A stretch of DNA of 64,000 nucleotides from NCBI GenBank assembly GCA_958496175.1, contig OY292275.1, positions 48,995,701 to 49,059,700 of the forward strand. The letters run 5' to 3'. The stretch is from Sisyra terminalis. Its lineage: Eukaryota; Arthropoda; Insecta; Neuroptera; Sisyridae. Positions 50,201 through 60,970 of the stretch are shown one piece after another; position 1 is the first letter of the stretch; each line of letters opens with the position of its first letter. The notes beneath the pieces are model-generated. The model was not told the DNA's origin, searched no databases, and saw only the letters and a list, made by a program, of their open reading frames with translations. A program made the translations under genes and the position numbers.

Positions 50201-53200
50201 CATAATCGTAGGGTATTATTGAATTAATTTGTAAAAAGTTAAAAATCGTGTTTTTAAGATAAAAGCAATTTTTTTAACATAAAATAAAATATATCATAAT
50301 AATTCATATTCCTATTTGACGAAAGAGAGCTAATTGAAATAAAAAAAAAATCTCGACTTATTAATGTGTTATGCAGACAAAATCGCAGTTAACATTAACG
50401 TATCATCAAGAATCGAAAAGAATTTAAAACCTTTTTATCTTAGGTTTAAGGTTAACTTAATTTTAGGTATAATCCAGCTTTGCCTACAGTTATAATGAGA
50501 ATAACTATAAAAACTATAATGAGAATTCCTGATCTATTTTGAATGTTTTAGGGATCTGTAGATATGTGTTTTGGGATGTGTATCTTGCAAATATAATTTT
50601 GAATATTTGTTTTTAATTTTGGAAAATTCTTGTAAACCCTTTTTCAATTATGGCATTTATATTTATAGAATCCATAAATTCCATAATTGAAAAAGGATTT
50701 ACAAAAACTTTCCGGAATTTAAAAGAAATATTCAAAATTATATTTGTAAGATACGCATCCCTAAAACACATACAGATCTCTAAAACACTCAAAATAGATC
50801 AGGAATTCTCATTATAGTTTTGGTTATCGTTTTGCTTATAAATATTTTCGTTAATAACCCACAAATTTTCGCGATAATAATTTTTTCTTGTAGTTACGTT
50901 AAGTAGATAAGTGTTGGAAAGTAAAAATAGCAGAGATACCTTCTATACTAATATATAAAATTCTTACGTCTGTCTGTACATTTCGATTTTGAACCCAATT
51001 TTAGGGTAAATATTTGTTTCAAGAGGCCCTTATTCCAAATTTAACATTTTTAAAATTTTTGTCTGTCTGTCTGTCTGTGTGTCCCGATTTAACTAAAGAA
51101 CGAAACAACCAAATTTAATGAAATTTGGTATTAAGATACAACACAATTTCCCACAGACTATAGGCTACTTATCATTCCAAAAAAATAATAAGGGAAGGTA
51201 TTTCTTAGGGATGAAAACAGAAATTTTTACTTTAAACAGATGAGTTATATATCATTGGAAAGGTAATTTAAAGTTAGACAATAATCTGTAAAAATATTTT
51301 TAGTTGAACTCATAAAAAGCACAGTAAATTCAATTTAAATTTTAAAAAATTGCCTCTTTGAAACATAAACCTTTATATATACAAAACACATAGTTGATAT
51401 TAGTAGCGTAATGGCTTTTTTTTGAAAATTTCTACCCTAAAAGAGTAAAAGGGGTCACTAAGTTTGTATGAGAAAATTTAGAGTCAATCAACAATCGAAA
51501 TTTTGAATTTAATAAGTGTTAAAAATAAATAAATAATAAATGTCTGTTTTTGTTATGTCATTTTAATAACAACATTTTAAATAACGTCATTTTACTTAAT
51601 TAGTATGAAAGTTTAGGAAGTAGGTACTTATACCAAATACCAAAGAGGCAGTTTTTAATTTTTGTTTGTTTTTCAACAATCAAACTTTTTTTAAATTTAA
51701 TTTTTATAAACCAATGATTGTGACCTGGAGCAATTATTTAACATTAAGGGAGCAATTTTTTGTCATATATTTCATTATCAATCAAAAAATAAAATCTTCC
51801 AACCCAACTTTCCTTCGGTATTTAGAAAAACTTGAAAATCAATTATTGTTATTGAAAATAAATAAAATATTCGAATTTCCTTCCACGCTTTCTATCTATT
51901 TACGTTACGCAGACGAAGTCGCGGGGATCAGCTAGTCATAAATAAAATCAGTTTACACATAACCGTAGGGTATTATTGAATTAATTTGTAAGAAGTTAAA
52001 AATCGTGTTTTTAAGATAGAAGCAATTTTTAACATAAAATAAAATATATCATAATAATTCATATTCCTATTTGACGAAAGATAGATAATCGAAATAAAAT
52101 TTTTTCTTGACTTATTAATGTGTCACACAGACGAAATCGCAGTTATCAACTAGTACAGTATTGTATGATTTTAAAATTAAAGATTTCAAAAATTCTTTCG
52201 TACATGAATTCTGTGTTTTTATCTTTGAATTTTACTCCGAGTAAAAATAAAAAAAGATTGGGGCTGCTAATTTTAACTTGTCCCGATCGCTTTATCAAGA
52301 AATATTCTGTTGCTTAGATATTTCTATGTATATGTTTCGTCTCCCAAAAGAAACAAACCAAATTGTTAGTTGACTCATGTTTATTCAGTAACGAATACGA
52401 GATAACAAATTCAATATTCATGGCTTTATGCCGGTCCTCATGTCGGTTCTATCTATCAGAGATAATGTACGATAAACAGTTAATAGGAAGATGAAGCTGT
52501 GGTAATTATTCGGGATTGGAAAAAGACTTTTTGAAGAGCAAGAGGATGAGTCAATGATTGTGTCGTCGGACCAAAGACAGACAGCGCAAGCAATTGTGCG
52601 AGGTGAGAGGTCATCGAGATCGTAACACTCGCTAATGAAACGTCTAAATTATACTCGAACAAATAAATAGTTAATAAGGCAAGTTGAGTCCAATTGTTTA
52701 GTTATGACGAGATTTACGATTGGTCGAATTTACTGTTAATTCATCGAATTTATCGCTGAACGCGTAGGAATTACGGTTATTTATTTTTCCACTTATCAAC
52801 TGGGGCAGGTTTTTTTTTGCTTTTCAAATGTTCCATTCTCTTCATTATATCTTCAGAAAAATGATTTAAAAGCTTGTAGAAATAAACTTCTTCGGGAAAT
52901 GTTAAATGTGCTTGTAAAAGAAGGTTTTACCTAACGAGACAACCGATAGGTGGAAGCACTCCGAATGTAAAAGCTTGCAAAAAAGCTACTACGGGAGCTT
53001 TGTAGTTTCATATTCGGTTTTTATTAATCTCCAAAATGAGAATTGTTAAATATTTCTTCTTTTCCAACTATAGGTTCTCTATTTTTGATTAAAAAGCGAC
53101 CTACTGTTCGAATCTGTTAATAACGTTAATGTTTGATTGTATAATTGAACTAATTTTTGGCATTTTCTTGAAGTTTCTTAATCAAACAGATTAAAAGTCT

Positions 53201-56200
53201 AGTAAGTCAACTAAATATTAGCTGAGGTGAAATTTACTTGCCCCATTTTAATTAAACTATAGTCGACTTATAAAATTTGGAATTTTGATCTATGACTGCT
53301 ATTATTTTTCAACCTTCACTTGAACTTTTGAACTTTAAGCTTTATCATATCCTCTTTTTCAATAATTTGATCTATAACTTCATGTAACATAATTAGGGCT
53401 TACTGTGTGGTTAGGCCAAATAATTAATCATTGAAAATGCATAGCGAAAATTCTTCAAATTTTCCAATATGAAAAAAAGGAACATACTTGTATAACTTAT
53501 CTCTCCTCTATTTAATTTAGAAGTTTTTAACTTTTAAATATACCTCAAAACAAGAAATTATTGTTAATGAAGAAGAGAAAACTTTTAATTGATTTTCCCT
53601 ATTTCTCAGTAAATATATGCTTCAATTAAAAAATGTTTTCCTTGGATTACTGTAAAACTTGGAATAATGGTTCTCGTAAAGATCCGTAAGAAAAATTTTA
53701 AAATTTTGAATACTTCTTGAGTCGGGGAAGAAATATATTACATTCTTTTTCCTTATATATATTACATTCTCTTTCGTCCCATTTGTTCCTGAAAATCATT
53801 TTTTGATTTGCTCATTTTGGAAATTTGATTTCGTTTTTTTGGTGCCACTAAGTTTAGTATATATATTATTTCAACAAGAAAGTTTACGTGATTTTTTTAG
53901 AATTCTGAAGAATAATTTTATTTTAATTTTACTAATAGTTTTATTTGAAAAAAAAATGGTTCAAAATTATAAGCTGACATCATTTCCTTCAATAATAGTC
54001 TTGGTATATTTATTCCTATTCACTTGCATAGTTTTCAAGAAAATCGACTAGTTTTCAATCAATTTTAGAAAAAATTCAATCCTTAGCATTATCCAGATTT
54101 AGTAGAAAGAACAACAGACTGAATCTTTTCTCCCATTCTGTTATATATTTTCCATTCTGTTTTTGTCTTTTTCTACCGAAAGCATAGTATGGTCGCCAGA
54201 TTGTAGTTCAGAAAATATTAGTAGAAAACCTCAGCAATTGATTTTGTTACGTTATAATTTTTAGGCAGGATTACCACGGACCTGGAAAACTTGAAATTAT
54301 CAGGAAATTTAATTCCAGCTCGAAATATCTTGAAAATATCAAAGAATTAAAAGAAATATCAGAAAATTTTAAGAATTTTAAATTATTTTTAAACTAGTGA
54401 TCCGATTGTCCTCATCGTTCAATATAATCTTCCGAAGAATTAGTGTACCAAGTTTAACCAAGTCGGTTGAAAACTATAAGAGTTAAGAGTTCTGATCACA
54501 AGGCCAGTTATATTACATGAATATAAATTTCTTAACCAATGAATTTTTAGAACCTTTACCACTGGTTAATAAATACATGTGATGGAAAAATGAGGTCTAA
54601 ATTTCACCACGAGGACAAATAAATAGTTCCTAGGAAAAATATAAAAAATATTCTGGAAAACCGGGAATCAGCAGGGAATTTTATAATTACTACTCTGGGG
54701 TCATCTTGTAGAACCAATATGGTTAAAATCATCTAATATCTTTTCATACAAATAGGTTGTCTATTGTAGCTGATCCTCGATTTTTCAGGCTTAGTTTTAT
54801 ATAATTATATTGATAAGATTAGAAATGTGCATATTTTCAATCGGAAAACTATCGCCAATGCTTGTTATTGGCGTTAACTAAAATTGTAACTCGATAACTT
54901 ACGAACTTGCCTCAGCTGCTCAATGCTGATTGATGTTATTCTTTCATTTTAATTTATTACAATCTACAACGCCCTTAACGCTTACGCGTGAAATTTTCCA
55001 CAAAGTCTCTTAATGGGCATTCAATGTCCATACTACTTCGACTCGGAATTCATGAAAGTAATAATTGTACATACTATTACAACGGGCAGGTGAAGCGCAG
55101 CTGATTTCGACATTTGCGTCCTCATATTTTTTAATTATTACCAACATATCTGGCCGTCGATGGACGGCTATTGGCCTTAAGTTTTTCAGCAAAATGTTTA
55201 CGTTCAATATGCTCGATTTTTTTCATTGCGTTTGAAACTCGTGCCTGACAAGCCAGCACGGGGCATAATGAAATTAAAATTGTCCAAATAATTCTCAATG
55301 ACGCACCTGTTTCGTGAATGAATTTGGTCCGAATATTTCCATAGTTATTACTACTATAATAAAGACCTCTTTACATTTCCAGTGGTACATAGGCCAAATT
55401 GCTTACGTGAGCAGCTGAGCTCGAGTGGAGAAAAAAAATGTGGCAAAATACATTGCGAGGCAAAGACATTAAATTAGGCACAAAGGATGCTGCAGGGATC
55501 GGAAAAAAGGTTGTTATACAATGTAAATATTTCGAATCGAATTACAGCGAGAAACAAGTTCTTACTTGTCGGGCTTTATTTAGAGAAACATCCTTCGCTT
55601 ATTTCTTATACAGAAGATTGATTTTTTTTCTCTACTGACATCAGTCAAAGATGAAAAATATTTTATTCCAGGCAGAAATTTGTAATTTATATTAAACTTC
55701 AATCATTACTTGATTGAAATTCGATTGTATTAGATACATTAATAACTTCTTTGCGTACACGTTTTAGAATTTATTGAAAAATTGAAGATGTAGGATACAT
55801 TTTTCCTCAGTTCCTTGTTTTATTTACTCTAATATAGACAAAGAATCGAAATCACTTGATTGTGCCAAACAAATTACGATTTTATTTTCCTTCAATTTAA
55901 ATCTCAGAAAATCTATTCTCAGTAAAACGGTCGAGTCATTCGTATGACTCAACATGCAATAAATACATATGTGATATAAATAAACAATCCTCAACCACAA
56001 AAATAATATCGTATATACACAAAACCTTAAAGTTCACAAAGTTGGTGAAGAGATAAATAAAAGAAATGAGAATTCTCTAAAGTTTTTTTTTCAAAAGGAA
56101 ACTACAAACTAATTATACTCATTTGTAGTAATTAAGTGAAGGTATTAAGTAAATTTTTCAAATCTATTTATTTTAGTCTTATAATATAATTATGGGTCTT

Positions 56201-59200
56201 ATTAAGTTACAATTGTTGCGACACAACCTGTTGACGATATTATTATCGTTTGCATGTTAAGTGCATACACCTATTATATTAAGTATGAACACATGCACTT
56301 AGTATGTGTTTGAAACTGGAACGTTCCTTTATTATTTGAAAGAGAAATTCCCATGAAATTATTGATCACAGATATCAGGTGTTTGAGCTCTTTGAACGAT
56401 GCGATGTATAATAGTCCTTGGTCACTATACTTAATGAATACTATACCTTAATCTTGTTACTATGATGCAATGTTTGCAATCTATGAACATGGATAGTAAA
56501 CTTCTTAAAACTGTATGTTATTTGTATCATGTTTAAACATTAAAAGAAAATTTGTGCAACGTTCTGTCGAGAACTTTAATTACTTCAGGTATACTTTGAA
56601 AAAAGTATACTCCCTTATATCCTTATTTTGTAGTTAAAAATCGTCATTTTTGAAACTTTGCAATGGAATTGTAGTAGTCCTGTTACCCACCTTCTTTATG
56701 AAAATATATTGTATACTTCTTTATATTGTATATTATTCGTATGCATCATGTTTATACATTAAAAGAAAATTTGTGCAACATTTTTTATTAAAAACTAATT
56801 TCTATAGGCACTTTTATTTCAAAGTGATCTCTTTATCATTATGTTGAAATAATGATTTGTTTATAATTATATTTGAATAATGATGAAGGTATCACTTTGA
56901 AATAAAGGTGCCTGTGGAAATAAAAGTTCTCATTAAAAAATGTTGCACAAATTTTCTTTTAATGTATAAACATAATGCATACGAATAACATACATGATGA
57001 AGTATACCATATATTTTCATAAAGGGGGTGGGTAACAGGACCACTACAATTCCATTTCAAAGTTTCAAAAATGACGATTTTCACCTGCAAAATAAGGATA
57101 TAAGGGAGGATTTTTGTCGCAGAAATTGAGCAAAATATTATTGATTGAATCATCTTTAACGTTACTAACGAAAAATATTTTCTTTTTACGAGATAGTTTG
57201 TCGGGAAATCAAAACGAGAAGTTAAGGATCTAAAATCCATATGACAAATTTCGTCTGAAATCGCAACCATTGCATCATAGTTTAAGATAGTTTAAGATTC
57301 ATGGTATATTATTCTAAATCAAGAAATACTCTTAAATAAAAAGACCTGAAGAAGTTGTGATTCGTAACGAAACTAAGAATTATTTAATACTCACTTTATT
57401 TGTCCTTAATTTTTATCTTCTCTTCCAATGATTTTATAGTTAAAAAAAATAAAAATGAGCAAAAAGTTGAAAATATAGCAAGATTTATATTTGGCACAAA
57501 TGAAATGTTGAATAACTTTTAATGGAGTGATTTAATCGAAAGTTCATAAGAGACCTTTTTTGTAGAGCGTTAAATTTTACGTCAGAATAATTTTATCTTA
57601 AATCTTTTCGTTTATTTGTTTCTGAGAAAAAAAATTAAAAGTAAAAAATCAAATAATCCCATGTTATTTAAATGATAAAAGTAACATTATTCCGGCACGG
57701 TTTAATCAAGAAATTAAGAGCTTAATTGTATTGGATAATTTTTTTTATACCTTAAACTAAAAATTCAGGGAGCGATCGCTGTAAAAAAATCAATTTGGGA
57801 AATAACGGACACCCTAGTAAATATGTACATATATCGTACTTAACAAAACTTCAATTCGGCGAATTATTGAAAATTATCTGCAGACTAATGTTAAACCCCA
57901 CACACATCAAATAGTATTAATTTCGCAAAATTATACTTTAAAAACCCACTAACTAAAAAACGAAATTATTATCTTAAAAAACGAAAGGAAACGCATTTAA
58001 TATATGCAAATTTATAAACAATAACGTTAATCACGTATTCAAAATATAAATGCAAATGCAATTGCATTTCCTCGACTTATTCAATCCATTTAGTAAACAA
58101 TGACATTGAAAATAACCCTATAATTTTTTTCTTGCAGAAAATCGAGCTAAAGCCAGGTTCAATTCCACCGGACGCTCAGGTGGTGTTTCTTTTCGGTGGA
58201 CGCGAAATACTCTTTGCCTCGCAAGTATTCACCCCGGTCAAGGATTTACAAAAGGTGACAATTCACGGTACCCAAAATTTGCAACTGAAACGCCACTCCT
58301 TCGTTAATCTAACGACCACAAAACTATTGCTGGAGATTATCGAATGTGCTGCTGTTATAATTGAAACTTCTGCATTTCAAGCGATCAAAGGTCCACTTTC
58401 GGGATCGATGACACGCAGTAGTTCAGTTGTACTGCAAAAAAACGCTTTTAGCTATTTGCTTGATATGACTATCAATGATGTCTCCGATTTGGAGTTGGCC
58501 GAGGGTGCTTTTAGCTTCAACTACGCCGATATTGGTCGTCACGGTGCTGAAACTATTGTAAGTAAATCTACTGAAGAGTTCTTCAATTGTGTGTAAAATG
58601 TTTCTGTTATATTTTCAGATTAAATTTAAGAACGTCCTTATTGCCGAGTTGCCAAAGAGTACATTCGCGTCTTCGGCCGCGGAAATTCGAATCGAAGACA
58701 GCACCATTCGTGTGATTCGAAAAAATGCGTTCAGTGCCAATACAATTTTTAAAGTGATACTTTCTAATTTGTCGTTGCATCGAATTGAAAGCGAAGCTTT
58801 CAGCGAACAAACAATGGTGCAACAGTTAAAAATTTTCGATTGCCGAATCCAAATTCTCGAATCAACTGCAATTTTGTCAGCGATTTCCAATTTTACGCTT
58901 CATCATTCAAGGTACACTTACCATAAAATTAGGGATAGATTGAACACAAAATAGGAAAAATAAGTAACTAGAAAAAAAATCTGGTTCAAAAACTGCCAGG
59001 ATCAGAATACACTTTTAAATCTGTTAATTCCAAGAATTTGAGATCTTTATCTTATAAAGAGTGAAGCTGGATTTCGGAGAACGTATAAAATATGTTCATC
59101 TGATTTATTAACAAAATATTTCGAATAAAATTTGTTTCATTCATTTTTGTTGTATAATTATTAATTTATATCAAATTTTGCTTATACTTTGTTTTTACTT

Positions 59201-60521
59201 CTATAGAGTGACCAGTATAAAATCGTCCGCCATTAATAGCACATCGGCTAGTGTTTCAATTACGAACTCAACATTCGACCATATCGACCCCAACGGACTA
59301 GTTTTTCGGGAATGGAACGACATGACGATCGACTGGAATACTTTCCGCAACTTAAGCCCCAACGCCCTGGTTCTTCCGTTCACCTACTATCCTGAACTTC
59401 ACGCCGAATTCCGTTTCACCTCCAATGAAGCCTATACCGTGTGGCCCCTCGGCTTGAAGTTCGTCTCCGACTTGGTCTACAAAAGTGAGAACTACTTCCT
59501 ATCGGCCCACGTTGAAAACATGTACTTCTCGGAACTATGTCGCTGTGATATTGAAAAGTGGTTAAGTGATATATTCGGTTCGGACGACTTCCTCGATCGC
59601 TACATAGAAACGAGTTACTGCACGCTTAACTCCGTGCTGGCTCCGTGCTTTAACGCTATGGAAGGCCTAATCGGCATGCGAAATTTCTCCGAACAAGTGT
59701 GTGGTACTGGACCAATTAAGTGTGAAGTGATGAACGAAAAAACTAAGTCAATGGTAGAAACGATCAACAAGAACTTACCGTTTGGTGAAGAAAATCGGGA
59801 AAGCTATTGGATTTTAGTGGCTGTTCTAAGTGTTGTGTTTATGGCTTGTATTTTGGTGGCTGTAATCTATGGGGTGTATTCAGTGGTACGTTGTTTAAAA
59901 CAAAAAGGATTTTGTTTGCAACTTAGTGAGTTTGAATATAGCGGAAACGATGATATAGGAACAACTGAAGCTGAAGACATCATGGTAACCGTGGAAAACA
60001 AATTGAATGAAAATTTGCCTGATGAACTCACCCCGGAGTTGTTGCAAGCGTTGCGAGAAAAACTAGAAGATCCAGAAACTTACAACGAGGCTCGCGAAAT
60101 GATTGAACGACTTTACGATCATTTTCTTGTTGAAGAAAACGAAGAAGTGGAACGTGAAGAAGCGCATTTATATGAAGAGCTTAGTGCAGCTCGACCTCCT
60201 CCACCGACCGTCACCACCGAATTTCCTTCAGCGGAAAAAGCTACCCGACCTTTCAGCTTTCTTCGCCTAATCGAGGAACGACTAAATTTGCCGCCCAGTG
60301 ACCTATCCGAAGGCCACGATGGGAATGATTCCCGCACGATTTTAATGGGCGAATATGCAGAACCTATGGATATGGAGCGTCCGCAAGCTCACACCGAAGT
60401 GCACATCTACTCTGAATTACCCGAAGCTCGCAACTCTAAGATGGCACTTCGTCCCTTGCCAGATAAACCCCGACGAGACGCCGGCGAAGGAACATCAATT
60501 ATGGCTCAGGAATTTAGATAA
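32238..60521 (+). CDS. Type I membrane protein with LRR-like ectodomain and YxxL tail (function unknown)
   Basis: Four exons (32238-32492, 58138-58557, 58619-58911, 59207-60521) join in phase to 760 residues. The start has a strong hydrophobic signal segment (VLVLFLWIVLLMPALC). A cysteine N-cap follows (CNMQQCECTHPVH, then NCSF), and then repeats of about 24 residues of the type I-x-I-x-x-x-x-I-x-x-x-AF, which resemble degenerate LRRs. A cysteine C-cap (CRCDIEKWL to about residue 502) precedes one membrane helix near 523-550. The cytosolic tail of about 210 residues is acidic. It has YEEL at Y645, YAEP at Y706, YSEL at Y724, a PPPPT stretch and RPLPDKPRR, suggesting phosphotyrosine and SH3 binding. 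I do not recognise a named family, and the receptor role is inference. The first intron is 25,645 nt. Confidence 0.85.
34154..34312. mobile_element. MITE-like inverted repeat of the TTCGCGAA family, copy 1
   Basis: ttttggcctaatttattcgcg on the left is mirrored by cgcgtttaaattaagccaaaa on the right. The interior shares atgtctcttt, ggttacgttgcatttt and tttttactaaaattcgcg with the copies at 36500 and 42960. Confidence 0.5.
36500..36736. mobile_element. MITE of the TTCGCGAA family, copy 2
   Basis: About 80-bp imperfect inverted arms. The left arm (ttcttcggttcatgtctctt, then caatatctggtaatgttg) pairs with a right arm that on the other strand reads aagaattggttcaggtccc, then caatatctggtaacgttg. Both arms end in a cgcga motif near the centre. 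No coding capacity is present. The target duplication is unclear. Confidence 0.6.
40270..40400 (+). repeat. Dispersed repeat, mates at 41745-41870 and 46840-46905 (inverted)
   Basis: It shares agttacggagcg(a/t)c, gattgcttggca-type, tcgaaatacgtatctggg and cgtcagt with 41745-41870. The sequence tgaccactgaagaagattgc is found on the minus strand at 46840-46905. This kind of sequence is common at insect retroelement ends, but the class is unknown. Confidence 0.5.
41745..41870 (+). repeat. Second copy of the 40270 dispersed repeat
   Basis: It carries gaccactgaggaagattgc, ttggcattcgaaataag and tatctgggcaatgcgtcag. It is the best-preserved of the three copies. Confidence 0.5.
42960..43157. mobile_element. 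MITE of the TTCGCGAA family, copy 3
   Basis: The left arm gcacaggtatactttatatt, then caatctggtaacgtttcat, is mirrored by a right arm ending agtaggtatgactgtgcc. Arms of about 80 bp each end in ttcgcga. It matches the 36500 copy across the ctggtaacgtt-to-ttcgcgaa part. Confidence 0.6.
43682..44701 (+). mobile_element. Internally deleted hAT transposon, 1,020 bp
   Basis: The left end TTGGGATTGCTATACCGGAA and the right end, read in reverse, TAGGAATTGCAATACCGGAC form imperfect terminal inverted repeats. More ccggtatt motifs follow inside each end. A perfect 8-bp target duplication GTTACAAC flanks it (43674-43681 and 44702-44709). Inside lies only the C-terminal part of a transposase (43997-44398). 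Perfect flanks argue for a fairly recent insertion. Confidence 0.85.
43997..44398 (+). pseudogene. hAT transposase C-terminal dimerisation domain remnant
   Basis: The 133-residue frame ends ALLLVPPTSADTERSISTVG, followed by RTKLRSRINDSTIDALCLLK. This is the hATC dimerisation signature (P-x-TSA-x-x-ER-x-FS...RS-x-L...LK). The DDE catalytic domain and BED finger are missing, so it cannot transpose itself. The initial residues, before about KMVDIK, are not clearly transposase. Confidence 0.8.
49698..50395 (+). repeat. Foldback repeat unit 1
   Basis: It starts near tataaaccagctttgcctgc. It has a large imperfect palindrome (about 49747-50045) built around gttttagggatgtgtatctt, tgcaa and its reverse ttgcaagatacacatcccta, then a flank with tagggtattattgaattaat. 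A 34-bp stretch near the centre is duplicated (cattatgacatttatgttta type, 49853-49920). It ends in a decayed gcagacaaaatcgcag, which resembles a Helitron 3' hairpin. Unit 2 starts 770 bp later. Confidence 0.65.
50942..51935 (+). mobile_element. Second non-autonomous Helitron, 994 bp, nested in unit 2
   Basis: It starts TCTATACTAATATATAAAAT and ends ACGTTACGCAGACGAAGTCG then CGGGGATCAGCTAG. The last 35 bases nearly match those of the Helitron at 30313-31260, while the bodies differ. It contains a (GTCT)n run at 51061-51082. Unit 1 supplies an approximate empty site. The 5' flanking base is T rather than the expected A, so one base may have been lost. Confidence 0.7.
51061..51082 (+). repeat. 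GTCT microsatellite
   Basis: gtctgtctgtctgtctgtgt inside the Helitron. Short CTGT tracts are also present near its 5' end. Confidence 0.8.
56607..57110. repeat. Long inverted repeat (about 220-bp arms, 60-bp loop)
   Basis: The left arm (56607-56829) contains tatactcccttatatcctta, gaaactttgcaatggaattg, gtcctgttacccacc, gtgcaacattttttatt and ctttatttcaaagtgat. The right arm (56890-57110) is its reverse complement with scattered changes. A transcript of the host intron would fold into a hairpin of about 220 bp. A partial direct copy (attaaaagaaaatttgtgca) also lies at 56540. It could be a foldback element or a hairpin-RNA source. Confidence 0.8.
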
Positions 60522-60970
60522 GTTTACCTTGATCTCATCCCTTTTTGAAACTACTATCACTCTCAGGTATGCATTCCACTTTTAAAAACCCGGAGAGATT
60601 CTTGCAACATTTTCCATCATTTCTAATTCAGTGTTGCCATATTAATACCTAAATATCTGAAAATAAAATCGTAAAATTGTTTTTTTTATTTTCCAGAAAT
60701 AATTTACTGTGATATTTTAATCGCGTTAGTTGTACAATTGTGACTAACATTTGATAAACATAAATTTTGTGCTTTTGATAGACTTTCAGAAAAAAATATA
60801 GATTTTTTTTTAACTAAAGACTAAATCATTATTATAATGATTCTAAGAAGGAACGGAGTAAAGACATCATTTGTACAGAAAATAAAGCGATTGCAAGACA
60901 TTTTGTAAATAGATTAAAGAATAAGTGCACTTAGACAAAATATTGCAAGAAACTTCTTAAAATAATAAAC
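60522..60970 (+). terminator. 3' untranslated region with poly(A) signals of the membrane-protein gene
   Basis: After the TAA at 60519-60521, AATAAA occurs at 60662, 60881 and 60964. The second and third are the likelier ends. No exon follows. Confidence 0.5.

Larger units (their letters stand above)
50468..52153 (+). repeat. Foldback repeat unit 2, split by a Helitron
   Basis: The same order as unit 1: ccagctttgcctacag, a palindrome (about 50508-50822, arms of about 155 bp), then tagggtattattgaattaat, ending cagacgaaatcgcagttatc then aactag at 52153. A 994-bp Helitron (50942-51935) interrupts it. Its terminal CTAG followed by T suggests the whole unit may be an older Helitron derivative. 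Confidence 0.6.
32493..58137 (+). other. 25.6-kb first intron of the membrane-protein gene
   Basis: The donor is CACAG/gtgaag and the acceptor ttttttcttgcag/AAAATC. No host exon could be supported inside it. Contents I can name are MITEs (34154, 36500, 42960), a hAT element (43682-44701), dispersed repeats near 40270, 41745 and 46840, foldback units with a nested Helitron (49698-52153) and a 500-bp hairpin (56607-57110). Patches with lower A+T and no repeat character (35640-36000, 38380-38860, 38940-39240, 52430-52760, 54900-55330) are possible enhancers. Confidence 0.7.
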
